64,000 bases of DNA from Rubrivivax sp. (GCA_020852865.1 JADYZZ010000054.1:99496-163495); one strand, 5' to 3'; counted from the first letter of the stretch, positions 53,216 through 62,872 are shown. Translations and numbers: made by a program. The notes: generated by a model from the sequence alone, not told the origin.

Positions 53216-56188
53216 TCATGGCGCGGGCGGATCGGCGCCCTCGCGCGCCGCGGGCAGGCTGAAGTGGAACGCCGCGCCCGCGCCGACGCAGCCCTCGCCG
53301 CGCACGCTGCCGCCGTGGCGTTCGACGACGCGGCGCACAATCGCCAGCCCGACGCCGGTGCCCTCGAATTCGCCCTGCCCGTGCAGGCGCCGGAACGGCT
53401 GGAACAGGTGCTCGGCATAGGCCATGTCGAAGCCCACGCCGTTGTCGCGCACGACGAACTCGACCCTGCCGCCCGCGCCGCCCGGGCTGCCGGCGCCGCC
53501 CGCGCCGCCGGCGCTGCCGGCGCGCTCGAAGGCGACGCGCGCCTCCTCGCGCTTGCCGCTGTACTTCCAGGCGTTGCCCAGCAGGTTCGTCAGCACGATG
53601 TGCGTGAGGCCGGGGTCGGCGTAGGCGGTCAGCCCGTCGGCGATCTGCCAGTGCACGCGGCGTTCGGGCCGGCTGCGCTGCAGCTCGCCGGCGACCGAGC
53701 GCGCCATCGAGCTCAGGTCGACCGGCTGCGGCTTGACCGCACTGCGGGCGACGCTGGACAGCGCGAGCAGGTTCTCGATGATCTGGCGCATGCGCTGCAC
53801 GCCGCTGCGCGTGCGCCGCAGGTACTCGAGCGCCTCGGCCCCGAGCGCCTGCGCGTGGCGCGTCTCGAGCAGCTGCGTCAGCCCGTCGACGCCGTTGAGC
53901 GGCGCGCGCAGATCGTGCGACACGGAGTACGAGAAGGCCTCGAGCTCGCGGTTGGCCGCCTCGAGCTCGGCCGTGCGCTCGCGCACGCGCTGCTCGAGGC
54001 TGGCGTTGAGCGCGATGATCTCGCGCTCGCGCTGCAGCCGCGCCAGCTCGGCCTCGGCACGCGCGGCGAAGATGCGGAACACCGCCTCGAGGCGCGCGCT
54101 GCGCGGCAGCGGATGCGTCGACAGCACGTTCATCAGCCCGGCCGGCTTGCCGTCGACGCCGACCAGCGGCACGCCCATGTAGGACTGGATGCCGGCCTCG
54201 GCCAGCCCGTCGCGCTGCTTGAACGCCGCCGCCACGTCGCGCTCCCAGACGAGCAGTTCGCCCCGCGCGAGCACCTGCTCGCAGGGCGAGCCGCGAAGAT
54301 CGTATTCGACGCTGGCGCCGTGCGTGCCGTCGGCGTAGCGCGCCACCGTGCGCATGCGCCGACCGCCTTCGAGCAGCTCGCCCACGTAGGCGCGTTCGGC
54401 GCCGGTGGCGCGCGCCAGATGTTCGACGAGGCGGCGGAAGAAGGCCTCGCCGGTCTCGGCCGAAACGCCGCGCGCCGCCTCGAGGATGAGCTCCTCGTCG
54501 CGCTTTTGCTCGCTGACGTTGAGCGTGGAACTCAGGACGCAGCGCTCGCCGCCGAGCTCGATCAGCTCGGCATACATGCGCACTTCGACCTGCTGCCCCC
54601 AGCGGTTGCGCAGGCGCGCCTCGTAGCCCATGACGCGGCCCTCGCGCTCGACCTGGGAGGCGAACTGCGCGCGCTCCTGGGCGCTCGCCCAGATGTCGAG
54701 TTCGACCGTGGTCCGGCCGACGATCTCGGCGCGCGCGTAGCCGAGGGTACGCTCGTTGGCCGCATTGGCTTCGAGGTAGGTGCCGTCGGTCAGGCGCGTG
54801 ATCGTCATGCCGATCGGGCTGGACTGGAAGGCCTTGGCGAAGCGCTCCTCGCTCGCACGCTGCGCGGCGTGCGCCCGCGCCTGAGCGCTGACGTCGACGA
54901 CCGCCGCCAGGGCATGGCGCTCGCCCGCCTCCTCGGTGATCTCGGCCGACATCAGGGCCTCGAAGGGCTCGCCGTCGTGGCGCCTGAGCTGCAGCGGCAC
55001 CGACAGCACACGCCCGTCGCGCCGCACCCGGCGCCAGAACTCCTTGCGCGCCTCGGCCGACGCGAAGAAGCGGTCGCCCGGGTTCTGCCCGCGCAACGCG
55101 TCGGCGGAGATCTGGAACATGCGTTCGGCCGCGGCATTGGCCAGCAGCAGCGCGCCGCAGTCCATGTCCACCACCAGCAGCGCCGCCGGGTTGGAGTCGA
55201 AAAGCGTGCGAAAGCGCGCTTCGCTGCCTTCCAGCGCCTGGCGCGCGCGCACCTCGGCGCTGACGTCGGTCACGGTCGCGAGAACCTGCCTCTCGTGCTG
55301 CCGATCGAGCAGTTCGGCCGAGATCAGCGCGTCGAAGACCTCGCCGCCGGCGCGGCGCATGCGCGCGGGCAGCTGCTGCACGCGGCCGTCGCGCCCGAGA
55401 CGCTCGAGGAACGGTTCGCGCGGCTCGGCCCAGATGCCGAGCTCGGTCGCCGTGCGGCCCTGCGCCTGCGCGCTGGGCAGGCCGAAGATGCGCTCGAAGG
55501 CGACGTTGGTGTCGCGCACCCGCCCCTCGGGAAACGTGCAGGTGATCAGCGCCGCCGGCATGCTGCGCACGACCGAACCGAGCCAGGCCTCGCCTTCGCG
55601 GGCACGCCGGGCGGCGTCGACGACGACGCTGCGCACCGCCCACAGGTTCAGCGCGATCGCCCCGAGCACCGCCGCGTACATCGCCCAATGGGCGAGCCCG
55701 ACCACGTAGTCGGGGGTCGGCAGCCACCCGGCGTTCTGGGCGACGATCAGGGCGCCGACGGCGAGGATGCTGGCGAGCACCGTCGCGACGAGGGCCAGCG
55801 GGCGCAGGAACAAGCCGCACACGACGATTGCCGCCACCAGCGCCAGCGTGCCGGTGCTGCGCACCGAGCCGAACGTCAGCCCCAGGCCGACGCCGGCCGC
55901 CAGCAGACCGGCGGCCAGCCCCGCCACCACCAAGTCGAGCCGCCCGCGGCGGTGCAGCGGCACCAGCGCGGCGACGACGACCAGCAGAGCGGCCACCACC
56001 AGCAGCTCGCTGCGCAGGGTGCCGGGCGCGAGCAGCATCGCCGCCAGCACGACCGGCAAGGTCGCGAGCAGGGTGTACAGCATGGTGCCGATGGCGCGGT
56101 GCGCGCGCTCGCCGAGCAGCTCGAGCACCGAGATGTCGCCGTCGCGGCTCGCCCGCCCCGCGCTGCGCGGCACCGGATCGTCGTTCAT
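53216..56188 (-). CDS. Membrane-bound multi-PAS/GAF hybrid-less sensor histidine kinase
   Basis: A 990-residue sensor kinase. About six helices in residues 30-200 are followed by three PAS domains (about 215-580; repeated openings such as RFRTLFDSNPAALLVVDMDC and RFAKAFQSSPIGMTITRLTD). A GAF domain (about 600-745; VGVDGKPAGLMNVLSTHPLP) and a coiled coil follow. The phospho-acceptor box is FSYSVSHDLRAPLNGVDGL, and the ATPase domain has NLLGNAWKYSGKRE, DNGVGFDMAYAEHLFQPFRR and GTGVGLAIVRRVVERHGGS. No receiver domain and no adjacent response regulator, so the partner is unknown. A poly-Gly/Ala insert sits in the ATPase lid. Start 56188; an ATG four codons upstream is possible. Confidence 0.9.
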   Translation of the reverse strand: MNDDPVPRSAGRASRDGDISVLELLGERAHRAIGTMLYTLLATLPVVLAAMLLAPGTLRSELLVVAALLVVVAALVPLHRRGRLDLVVAGLAAGLLAAGVGLGLTFGSVRSTGTLALVAAIVVCGLFLRPLALVATVLASILAVGALIVAQNAGWLPTPDYVVGLAHWAMYAAVLGAIALNLWAVRSVVVDAARRAREGEAWLGSVVRSMPAALITCTFPEGRVRDTNVAFERIFGLPSAQAQGRTATELGIWAEPREPFLERLGRDGRVQQLPARMRRAGGEVFDALISAELLDRQHERQVLATVTDVSAEVRARQALEGSEARFRTLFDSNPAALLVVDMDCGALLLANAAAERMFQISADALRGQNPGDRFFASAEARKEFWRRVRRDGRVLSVPLQLRRHDGEPFEALMSAEITEEAGERHALAAVVDVSAQARAHAAQRASEERFAKAFQSSPIGMTITRLTDGTYLEANAANERTLGYARAEIVGRTTVELDIWASAQERAQFASQVEREGRVMGYEARLRNRWGQQVEVRMYAELIELGGERCVLSSTLNVSEQKRDEELILEAARGVSAETGEAFFRRLVEHLARATGAERAYVGELLEGGRRMRTVARYADGTHGASVEYDLRGSPCEQVLARGELLVWERDVAAAFKQRDGLAEAGIQSYMGVPLVGVDGKPAGLMNVLSTHPLPRSARLEAVFRIFAARAEAELARLQREREIIALNASLEQRVRERTAELEAANRELEAFSYSVSHDLRAPLNGVDGLTQLLETRHAQALGAEALEYLRRTRSGVQRMRQIIENLLALSSVARSAVKPQPVDLSSMARSVAGELQRSRPERRVHWQIADGLTAYADPGLTHIVLTNLLGNAWKYSGKREEARVAFERAGSAGGAGGAGSPGGAGGRVEFVVRDNGVGFDMAYAEHLFQPFRRLHGQGEFEGTGVGLAIVRRVVERHGGSVRGEGCVGAGAAFHFSLPAAREGADPPAP

Positions 56189-56385
56189 GCGGGCAAGCAT
56201 AGACGGGGCGCGGCGGGTCGGCCAGCAGGTCTTGCCCGCGGATGGCAGCGCTTCTGCGCGCCGGGCGCCGGCGCGCGGGAGGCCTTGCGGCAGCAGCGAC
56301 GCCGGGCGCCATGGAGCGAGCCGCCCGGCGCTGCGGCGACGGCGTGCCCGAGAATCGCGCGTCGGGAATGCGGCAAGGAGATCCG

Positions 56386-57735
56386 GTGGACAACCCGCAG
56401 TCGATCGGCGCACCCGCGGCGGGCGCGGCGCGCGCCGGCACGGTCGAGCTCACGCCCGCGGCGGCACGCCTGACCATTCTCGCCGCCTGCCTGGGCTGGC
56501 TCTTCAGCGCCGTCGACATCGTGCTGCTGGTGCTGTACCAGCGTCCGGTGGCAGAGGCGCTGGGCAGCGAGCCGCAGGCAATCCGCATCGCCATCGGCGT
56601 CGGGCTGCTCGGCAGCGCGGCGGGCGGCATCGCCTTCGCGCAGCTGGGCGACCGCTACGGCCGCGTGCGCGCGCTCGGCTGGTGCGTGCTGCTGTACTCG
56701 CTGGCCACCGCCGGCATGGGGCTGGCGCGCAACGTGCATGAGTTGATGGCCTGGCGCTTCGTCAGCGGCATCGGCACCGGCGCCGAATGGTCGATCGGCT
56801 TCGCCCTCATCACCGAGGTGCAGCGCAAGACCGGGCGCGGGCGCGTGGGCGGCCTGGTGGCCGGCATGTTCAACCTCGGCACCTTCGTCGCGATCGCGCT
56901 GTTCCAGTCGCCGCTGGGCTGGCGCGGGTCGTTCGGCGTGATGGCGCTGCCGGCGCTGCTCGTGCTGTGGCTGCGCCTGCGCGTGCCCGAGTCGCCCCTG
57001 TGGACGGCGTGGCAGCAGGCGCGCAGCCGCGGCGAGCTCGACGCGCGGCTGCAGGCGCAAAGCCGCCTCGCACCGCTGGCGCTGCTGCTGCGCGGCCGCC
57101 TGCGCGCGCTTACGCTGAAGGCCACGCTGCTCTTCGTGGCGATGAACTTCGCCTTCTACGCGTTCTCGACGGTCTTCATCAACTACCTGCAGGACGATCG
57201 GGCCCGCGGCGGGCTGGCCCTCGACGCGCAGGCGCAGTTCCCGTTCCAGCTCGCGCTCAACCTCGGCGCGCTGGCCAGCGTCGTCGCCGCGGGGGCGCTC
57301 AGCGACCGCATCGGCCGCCACGCGGCATTCGCGCTGTTTTGCGGCATCGGCGGCGCCGGCTCGGTGTGGCTGTACTTCGTGACGCAAGGCGGCGCCGGCA
57401 GCGCCGCGGCGCTCCTGGCCGCGTTCACGATCGTCGTCGTCGGCTACGGCATCAACGGCGTCGTCGGCACCCTGCTCGCCGAGCTGTTCCCGACCCATGT
57501 GCGCGCGGCCGGTGCGGGCCTGGCCCAGAACCTGGGCAAGGGCCTCGGCGGCATGGCCGGCCCGCCGCTGGTCGGCGCGCTCGCCGGCAGCGCCGGATAC
57601 CCCCTGGCATTGGCGCTGCCCGGCGCCGTCGTGCTCGCGCTGGCCGGTCTGATCTGGCTGCTGCCGCGCGTGGGCGGCCGCGAGCTGCACGCGGTCGAGG
57701 ACGAACGCTATCTCGACGCGCGGCGCGGCCCCTGA
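56386..57735 (+). CDS. MFS transporter (sugar/metabolite:H+ symporter type)
   Basis: A 449-residue 12-helix transporter. The loop 2-3 motif is GDRYGRVRALGW and the loop 8-9 counterpart SDRIGRHAAFALF; ERTHVRAAGAGLAQN-like segments follow helix 10 (LFPTHVRAAGAG). The layout resembles sialic-acid or aromatic-acid transporters, but the substrate cannot be read. The GTG at 56386 is chosen because an AAGGAG box lies five bases upstream; longer in-frame starts overlap the divergent kinase gene region. It is monocistronic; a short repeat (57734-57758) covers the stop. Confidence 0.88.
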   Translation: MDNPQSIGAPAAGAARAGTVELTPAAARLTILAACLGWLFSAVDIVLLVLYQRPVAEALGSEPQAIRIAIGVGLLGSAAGGIAFAQLGDRYGRVRALGWCVLLYSLATAGMGLARNVHELMAWRFVSGIGTGAEWSIGFALITEVQRKTGRGRVGGLVAGMFNLGTFVAIALFQSPLGWRGSFGVMALPALLVLWLRLRVPESPLWTAWQQARSRGELDARLQAQSRLAPLALLLRGRLRALTLKATLLFVAMNFAFYAFSTVFINYLQDDRARGGLALDAQAQFPFQLALNLGALASVVAAGALSDRIGRHAAFALFCGIGGAGSVWLYFVTQGGAGSAAALLAAFTIVVVGYGINGVVGTLLAELFPTHVRAAGAGLAQNLGKGLGGMAGPPLVGALAGSAGYPLALALPGAVVLALAGLIWLLPRVGGRELHAVEDERYLDARRGP

Positions 57736-57758
57736 GGCCGTGAAGGCATGAATCCCGC
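57734..57758 (+). repeat. Short interspersed repeat copy B
   Basis: GAGGCCGTGAAGGCATG followed by AATCCCGC: 25 bases with four changes from copy A at 40246-40270. Like copy A it begins at the stop codon of the upstream gene. Confidence 0.6.
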
Positions 57759-57796
57759 CCGCGCCAAGCTGCCCAAGGACGCTGGGCAAGGCGACC

Positions 57797-58690
57797 TCAG
57801 CTCCAGAAGAGGACGCGCTCGTGCCTCGCGTCGAGCGCGAGGAACCCGCCCATGGTGATGCGCGAGCGCGGGCCGACGACGCGCCCGACCCGATGCAGGC
57901 AACGCCCGGCCGCGAGCAGGAACAGATCGCCCTCGCCGGTGCGCAAGGTGTGGCGCTCGTAGCGCTCTTCGATGGCCGCCAGGTCGAAGGCATGGCCGCC
58001 CGGCACACGCGGCAGCCCGGGTTCGTCGGACCTGGCGCCGTAGACGACCAGTTCGCCGCCGGCCAGCGGTGCGCGCAGCGTCGCCACGAAACTCACCAGC
58101 GTGCGCGTGTCGACGCGGCGCGCCAGCTCCCGGTACAGCTCGAGTTCGTAGTGCAGATCGTGGTGGATGCTGAGCTGCGTGCCGTCGACCAGCCGGCGGA
58201 TCGTGAACGCGACGAAGCGGCGCCCGTCGTCGGCGCGGGCCACCTCGACTGCCCGCCCGCCGGCGAAGCGCGCGAGCACCGTGCGCAGCGCCGCCTCGGC
58301 GTCGAAGCCGGGCGGGAAAACCGTCGCGGCGTCGGCGGCGCAGGCGCGCGAACGCTCGAGGTACTCGTCCAGCGCCACCCCGCGCGGCGCCTGGAAGGTC
58401 GGCGTGGCCGGCGCGTCGGTGCCGAGCAGGTGCACGTCGTCGAGCGGCGCGCGCAGGTTCGGACGCGCCCATGGCAGCGCGGACGCCTCGGCGTCGAGAC
58501 GCTCGCCTGCGGCGCCCAGGATGGCGGCATCGAACGCGCCGCGCGCGACGATGAGGTCGCAGCGCCCGGCATAGATCGCGGCAATGCCGTCATCGACGGC
58601 GGCGACCCGGGCCGCGTCGATCTCGACGGCGCGGACGGGCCGCCGGCGCGCGGGTCCGGCGGCGTCTTCGTGCACGATGGCTTGCGGCAT
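57797..58690 (-). CDS. 2-oxoglutarate/Fe(II)-dependent oxygenase-like protein
   Basis: A 297-residue protein with the jelly-roll pattern of prolyl-4-hydroxylase-type oxygenases. Iron ligands are suggested by LSIHHDLHYELELY (His-x-Asp) and the distal His in GRCLHRVGRV, with the co-substrate Arg in GPRSRITMGGFL. Residues 1-130 are not typical of any family I recognise. The substrate is unknown. The start at 58690 is the first ATG before the conserved part. It is convergent with the MFS gene and divergent from the pirin gene. Confidence 0.65.
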   Translation of the reverse strand: MPQAIVHEDAAGPARRRPVRAVEIDAARVAAVDDGIAAIYAGRCDLIVARGAFDAAILGAAGERLDAEASALPWARPNLRAPLDDVHLLGTDAPATPTFQAPRGVALDEYLERSRACAADAATVFPPGFDAEAALRTVLARFAGGRAVEVARADDGRRFVAFTIRRLVDGTQLSIHHDLHYELELYRELARRVDTRTLVSFVATLRAPLAGGELVVYGARSDEPGLPRVPGGHAFDLAAIEERYERHTLRTGEGDLFLLAAGRCLHRVGRVVGPRSRITMGGFLALDARHERVLFWS

Positions 58691-58915
58691 GCGGCGTGGC
58701 GTCCGTTCGGGCTCCGATGCTCGCACAGCCGCGCCGGCGCGCAAACCCGCGAACCGGTGCCGCGACGATCGGCGCGCGCCGTGCCGGCCGCGCCGACGCG
58801 CGTTCGAATCCGCTGAAGCCGGTCGTCAAGCGCCTGCGCCGTGCGGCGCGCAAGGCGCATCTAGAGTGCGGCCATCGCGCCCGCCAGCGGGTGCAGGAAC
58901 GCATGGAGACCGACC
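58691..58915. promoter_or_regulatory. Divergent region between oxygenase and pirin genes
   Basis: A 225-bp gap with no gene. It should hold promoters for both neighbours; no consensus element is convincing. Confidence 0.35.
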
Positions 58916-59647
58916 ATGATCACCCCGCGCCGCTCGGCCGAGCGCGGCTATGCCGACCACGGCTGGCTGCAGACCTTCCACAGCTTCTCGTTCGCCGACT
59001 ACCACGACCCCGAGTACATGGGCGTGGGCAACCTGCGCGTCATCAACGAGGACCGCATCGCGCCCGGCACCGGCTTCGGCACGCATGGACACCGCGACAT
59101 GGAGATCGTGAGCTATGTGCTCGAAGGGGCCCTGACGCACCGCGACAGCAGCGGCGGCGGCCCTGCCGGCGCGGCGCACGCGGGCGTGATCCGCGCCGGC
59201 GACGTGCAGCGCATGAGCGCCGGCAGCGGCGTGCGCCACAGCGAGTTCAACCAGGACCTGCGGGCGAGCACGCATTTCCTGCAGATCTGGATCCAGCCGC
59301 GCACGCGCGGCATCGCGCCGGGCTACGAGCAGATCCACCTCGATGCGGCGGCCAAGCGCGGCCGCCTCGCGCTCGTCGCCACGCCCGACGGCCGCGAAGG
59401 TTCGCTGACGCTCCACGCCGACGCCTCGATCGCCGCCGCGCTGCTCGACGGCGGCGAGCGCATCGACGCCATGCTCGATCCGGCAAGGCTGGCCTATGTC
59501 TTCGTCGCCCGCGGCAGCGTGCACGTCAACGGGCTGGCGCTCGCGCCGGGCGACGCGGCGCAACTCGCCCACGAGGAACGGCTCGTGCTCGAGCGCGGCG
59601 AGGCCGCCGAAGTGCTGGTGTTCGACCTCGCGCCGCAGCCGTCCTGA
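58916..59647 (+). CDS. Pirin-family protein (YhhW/quercetinase-like)
   Basis: A 243-residue bicupin. The metal-binding segment is GTGFGTHGHRDMEIVSYVLE (two His and Glu), with the fourth ligand in GSGVRHSEFNQ. MITPRRSAERGYADHGWLQT is the typical opening of the YhhW subgroup, some of which show quercetin dioxygenase activity. The ATG at 58916 has a GGAG box seven bases upstream. The gene is followed by a 48-bp hairpin repeat. Function in this organism is unknown; it is probably an oxidative-stress or redox-linked protein. Confidence 0.92.
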   Translation: MITPRRSAERGYADHGWLQTFHSFSFADYHDPEYMGVGNLRVINEDRIAPGTGFGTHGHRDMEIVSYVLEGALTHRDSSGGGPAGAAHAGVIRAGDVQRMSAGSGVRHSEFNQDLRASTHFLQIWIQPRTRGIAPGYEQIHLDAAAKRGRLALVATPDGREGSLTLHADASIAAALLDGGERIDAMLDPARLAYVFVARGSVHVNGLALAPGDAAQLAHEERLVLERGEAAEVLVFDLAPQPS

Positions 59648-59688
59648 GCGCCGCCGGGCCCGGCGCGCGATGCCCGGCGCCGGCTCGG

Positions 59689-59736
59689 AGCCTGTGAAGA
59701 CATGCAGCACGCGCGCGCTGCGTGTCTTCGCAGGCT
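59689..59736. repeat. REP-like hairpin, 20-bp stem
   Basis: Left arm AGCCTGTGAAGACATGCAGC (59689-59708), right arm 59717-59736, loop of eight GC-alternating bases. The arms pair over 20 positions with two G-T pairs. The first 16 bases of the left arm also occur at 40247-40262. Region 59737-59899 that follows is non-coding and contains a further direct repeat around GCGCGCGCGGCCG. Confidence 0.75.
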
Positions 59737-59899
59737 TTCGGCCGTCGCCCGCCCGGGAACTCGTGCCTGCACCGTGCGTGCGCGCGCGGCCGCGACGTGG
59801 CCAGTGACGTGGGAGGGCACAAGGAGCTGGCACCGGGCATGCGCGCGCGGCCGGGACACCGGCGGGCGCCGCGCGGCGGCAGGACGCCGGCGCGGGCGA

Positions 59900-61327
59900 T
59901 CAGATCGAAGTCGCGGGCGCCGCGCCGAGCGTGCGCACGCGCCGGCGCTTGCCGCTGCGCCCGCGCCCGCCGCTGTCGGGCTGCGCGTCGCATTCCAGCC
60001 GCAGCCGGTCCACCCCCTGCAGCCGCAGCCAGCGCCGCAGCACCGTGCCGGCCGCGCCTGCCGCGTCGGCGGGGGCACCGAACAGCGTCAGGCGCAGCGC
60101 CGCCGGCCCCGTCTGGCACAGCTCGAAGTCGAACACGCCGGCGCCCTCCTCGAGCACCGTCACCAGCGCCAGCGGCGCCAGATGCACGGGCCGGCCGCCG
60201 CGGCCGCGCAAGCTCAAGAGCTCGTCGTCGCGCCCCTGCACCTCGATGCGCGGCAGCGCGCTGCCGCAGTCGCAGCGGCCGGACAGGCAGCGCACGCGGT
60301 CGCCGAGCACGTAGCGCACGATGGGCTGCACGCGATTGGCGAGATTGGTCAGCAGCGCGGCCGCACCCGCCTCGCCTTCGGGCACCGGGCGCAGGCGCGC
60401 GTCGACCGGTTCGAGGATCACCCAGTCGGCGTGCAGGTGCAGCGCGCCGCAGCGGCACTCACTGGCGATCTCCAGGCATTCGCTCGCGCCGTAGGTGTCG
60501 CGCACGGCCGCACCGAAACGCTGCGCGAGCGCGCCGCGCAGCGCCGGCGTGAGCGTCTCGCCGCCGGTCCAGACCTCGCGCGGCGCGATGCGCAGGCGGC
60601 CCGCCGCCTGCTCCTGGGCCAGCACCCAGGCCATGCTGGGGTAGCTCGAGAGCACCGTCGGGCGCCAGTCGTTGAGCGCGGCCACCAGCTCGGCCAGCGG
60701 CTGCAGGAACGAGAACGAGCGCAACGAGCCCTGCAGCCAGGGGTTGACCCGAGCCAGGCGCGCCAGCGACACGGCGCTGGCGAAGTGCCCGTCGACCGCG
60801 CCGACAAAGGCCAGGCGCGGCGGCGTCGGGCCGAACCACGCCCAGGTCGGTACGAGCCACGAGGGCAGCGCCGACGCCACCGGCCCGCGCGCGCATTGCA
60901 GTGCGTCGTTGACCGCCAGCGCTTCGCCGTCCTGAACGAACACGGCCGGTTCGCCGCTGCTGCCCGAGCTTTCCCAGACGATGTAGCGGCCCAGGTGCGG
61001 CTCGCCGATGCGTGCCGGCTCGCGCGTGAAGCGGCGCAGGCCCTCGAGCGTGAGCCGCGGGTCGAGCACCCACTGCTCGAAGCGGCGCATCAGCTCGGCC
61101 CGGTGCACCGGGGGCAGCTCGTCCAGGTCGCAGGCGCCTGCCGGCTTGCGCGCCAGCGCGCTCGCCCACAGGCGCCGGTACAGCGGCGAATGCTCGGCCG
61201 TGTGCTGCAGCAAGGCCGCCAGCCGCGCCCGGCGCCGCTCGCGCCAGACCGCGGCCGAACCCTGCGTGACGGCCAGCGCGTCGACGTAGGCGGCCGCGGT
61301 GCGCAATGGATCGAAGACGTTCGCCAT
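59900..61327 (-). CDS. Adenylate-forming enzyme, phenylacetate-CoA ligase / F390 synthetase-like
   Basis: A 475-residue adenylate-forming protein. The phosphate-binding loop is VWESSGSSGEPAVFVQ near residue 125, the adenine motif is DTYGASECLEIASECRCG, and VRYVLGDRVRCLSGRCDCGS follows with a Cys cluster that could bind zinc. This pattern is that of PaaK/F390-synthetase relatives, which activate aryl or other acids as acyl-AMP. The substrate is unknown. The start at 61327 has GGAAG nine bases upstream. It faces the divergent radical SAM gene, which may share a promoter region. Confidence 0.75.
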   Translation of the reverse strand: MANVFDPLRTAAAYVDALAVTQGSAAVWRERRRARLAALLQHTAEHSPLYRRLWASALARKPAGACDLDELPPVHRAELMRRFEQWVLDPRLTLEGLRRFTREPARIGEPHLGRYIVWESSGSSGEPAVFVQDGEALAVNDALQCARGPVASALPSWLVPTWAWFGPTPPRLAFVGAVDGHFASAVSLARLARVNPWLQGSLRSFSFLQPLAELVAALNDWRPTVLSSYPSMAWVLAQEQAAGRLRIAPREVWTGGETLTPALRGALAQRFGAAVRDTYGASECLEIASECRCGALHLHADWVILEPVDARLRPVPEGEAGAAALLTNLANRVQPIVRYVLGDRVRCLSGRCDCGSALPRIEVQGRDDELLSLRGRGGRPVHLAPLALVTVLEEGAGVFDFELCQTGPAALRLTLFGAPADAAGAAGTVLRRWLRLQGVDRLRLECDAQPDSGGRGRSGKRRRVRTLGAAPATSI

Positions 61328-61519
61328 GCGGATCATCTTCCGCCGCGATCGCGGCGCCCCGGATTGAGCGGGCGCAACGGCGCGCGCCCCTGGCGGCGCC
61401 TCGCTGCGCCGCTGCGCCGCTGCGCCGCCGGCACGGCCCTTCGGTCCGGCACGATTCAGGGTCGCGGCCGGACGCGGCGCGGGCCGGGACGGCGCGCGCG
61501 CAGGCCCTAGACTCCCGCG

Positions 61520-62839
61520 ATGCCCTGGTTCGAGCGCCCCCTGCTGGCCGTCGTGCACCGCGCCTACGCGCGGGCGATGCGCTTTGCCGAGGAGGCTCGG
61601 GCGCTGCAGCCGCCGCCCGCGCCGGCCGCCCCCTGCCAGCTCTACCTGCACGTGCCCTTCTGCGAAGTGCTGTGCCCGTTCTGCTCGTTCCACCGCGTGC
61701 GCCATCATGCGCCCAAGACGCGGCGCTACTTCGATGCGCTGCGCCGCGAGATCGTCCTGTACCACGAGGCCGGCTTTCGCTTTCGCGACCTCTACGTCGG
61801 CGGCGGCACGCCGACGGTCGATGCGGACGAACTGCTCGAGACGCTGGCGCTCGTGCGCGGCCTGTCGCCGCTGCACACGATCTCGATCGAGACCAACCCG
61901 AACCATCTGCAGCCGGCGGCGCTGGCGCGCTGGCGCGACGCCGGCGTGACGCGGCTGTCGGTGGGTGTGCAGAGCTTCGACGACGGGCTGCTCGAACGCA
62001 TGGCGCGGCGCACGAAGTACGGCGGCGGTGCGCAGATCGCCGAGCGCCTGGCCGGCGCGCGCGGCATCTTCCCGACGCTCAACGTCGACATGATCTTCAA
62101 CCTGCCGGGCCAGACGTTGCCGATGCTCGAGCACGACCTGGACCGGCTGCTCGAGCTCGACGTCGACCAGGTGTCGTTCTACCCGCTGATGACGGCGCGC
62201 TCGGCGCGCAGCAAGATGGAGCGCTCGATGGGCGTGGCCGACGCGCGCCTGCGCCACCCGATGTACGAACGCATCCTCGAGCGGCTGCTCCCGCGCTACC
62301 GCGCGGCCTCGGCCTGGTGCTTCTCGCGCAGCGCCGGCGCCTTCGACGAGTACATCATCGACCAGGACGACTACGTCGGTGCCGGCAGCGGCGCCTTCAG
62401 CTACGTCGGCGGCACGATGTACTCGACGACGTTCTCGCTCGAGCACTACTGCCGGCGCGTCGAAGGCGGGGCGAGCGGCATCACCCAGCAGCGCCTGCTG
62501 GGCGAGCGCGAACGCATGCGCTACGACTTCCTGATGCGCCTCTTTGGCGGCGAGCTGCGCCACGCCGACATCCGGCGCCGCTGGGGGCGCGCCTTCTACC
62601 TGCGCCTGGCACCCGAGCTGGCGGCGATGCGCGCGATCGGTGCCACGCGCCACGACGCCGACGCCATCCGCCTCACGCGGCTGGGCATGTACTGCTGGGT
62701 GCTGCTGATGGCCGAGTTCTTCAACGCCGTGAACGACGTGCGCGGCCAGATGCGCGAGCATATCCAGGCCGAGCTCGACGCCTGGAACGAGGAGGCGTGC
62801 CTCGCGGCCGAGGCCGGCGTGGGCACGCCGCGTACGTAG
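61520..62839 (+). CDS. Radical SAM enzyme, coproporphyrinogen III oxidase (HemW/HemN)-like
   Basis: A 439-residue radical SAM protein. The [4Fe-4S] motif is CEVLCPFCSF (Cys-x3-Cys-x2-Cys), preceded by LYLHVPF as in the HemN family. The SAM-binding segments are LYVGGGTPTVD, SIETNPNHL and RLSVGVQSFDD. The C-terminal ~150 residues differ from HemN, and no HemN helical tail is evident, so it belongs to a HemN-like group of unknown function. It is divergent from the adenylate-forming gene; the two may act on one pathway. The stop lies 33 bp before the convergent hydrogenase cytochrome gene. Confidence 0.82.
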   Translation: MPWFERPLLAVVHRAYARAMRFAEEARALQPPPAPAAPCQLYLHVPFCEVLCPFCSFHRVRHHAPKTRRYFDALRREIVLYHEAGFRFRDLYVGGGTPTVDADELLETLALVRGLSPLHTISIETNPNHLQPAALARWRDAGVTRLSVGVQSFDDGLLERMARRTKYGGGAQIAERLAGARGIFPTLNVDMIFNLPGQTLPMLEHDLDRLLELDVDQVSFYPLMTARSARSKMERSMGVADARLRHPMYERILERLLPRYRAASAWCFSRSAGAFDEYIIDQDDYVGAGSGAFSYVGGTMYSTTFSLEHYCRRVEGGASGITQQRLLGERERMRYDFLMRLFGGELRHADIRRRWGRAFYLRLAPELAAMRAIGATRHDADAIRLTRLGMYCWVLLMAEFFNAVNDVRGQMREHIQAELDAWNEEACLAAEAGVGTPRT

Positions 62840-62872
62840 CGCGGCGCGCCGGCAGGAGCGGGCGCGCGCCGC

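Noticed and set aside
51686..56473. A 1595-codon open frame on the plus strand opposite the thiolase and sensor kinase
   Set aside because: It is antisense to two genes with clear catalytic motifs, is extremely rich in Arg, Ala, His and Gly and has no family motif; at ~70% GC such shadow frames are common.
59900..62761. A 953-residue version of the adenylate-forming protein
   Set aside because: The first ~478 residues are antisense to the radical SAM gene and lack family features; the conserved part starts at 61327.
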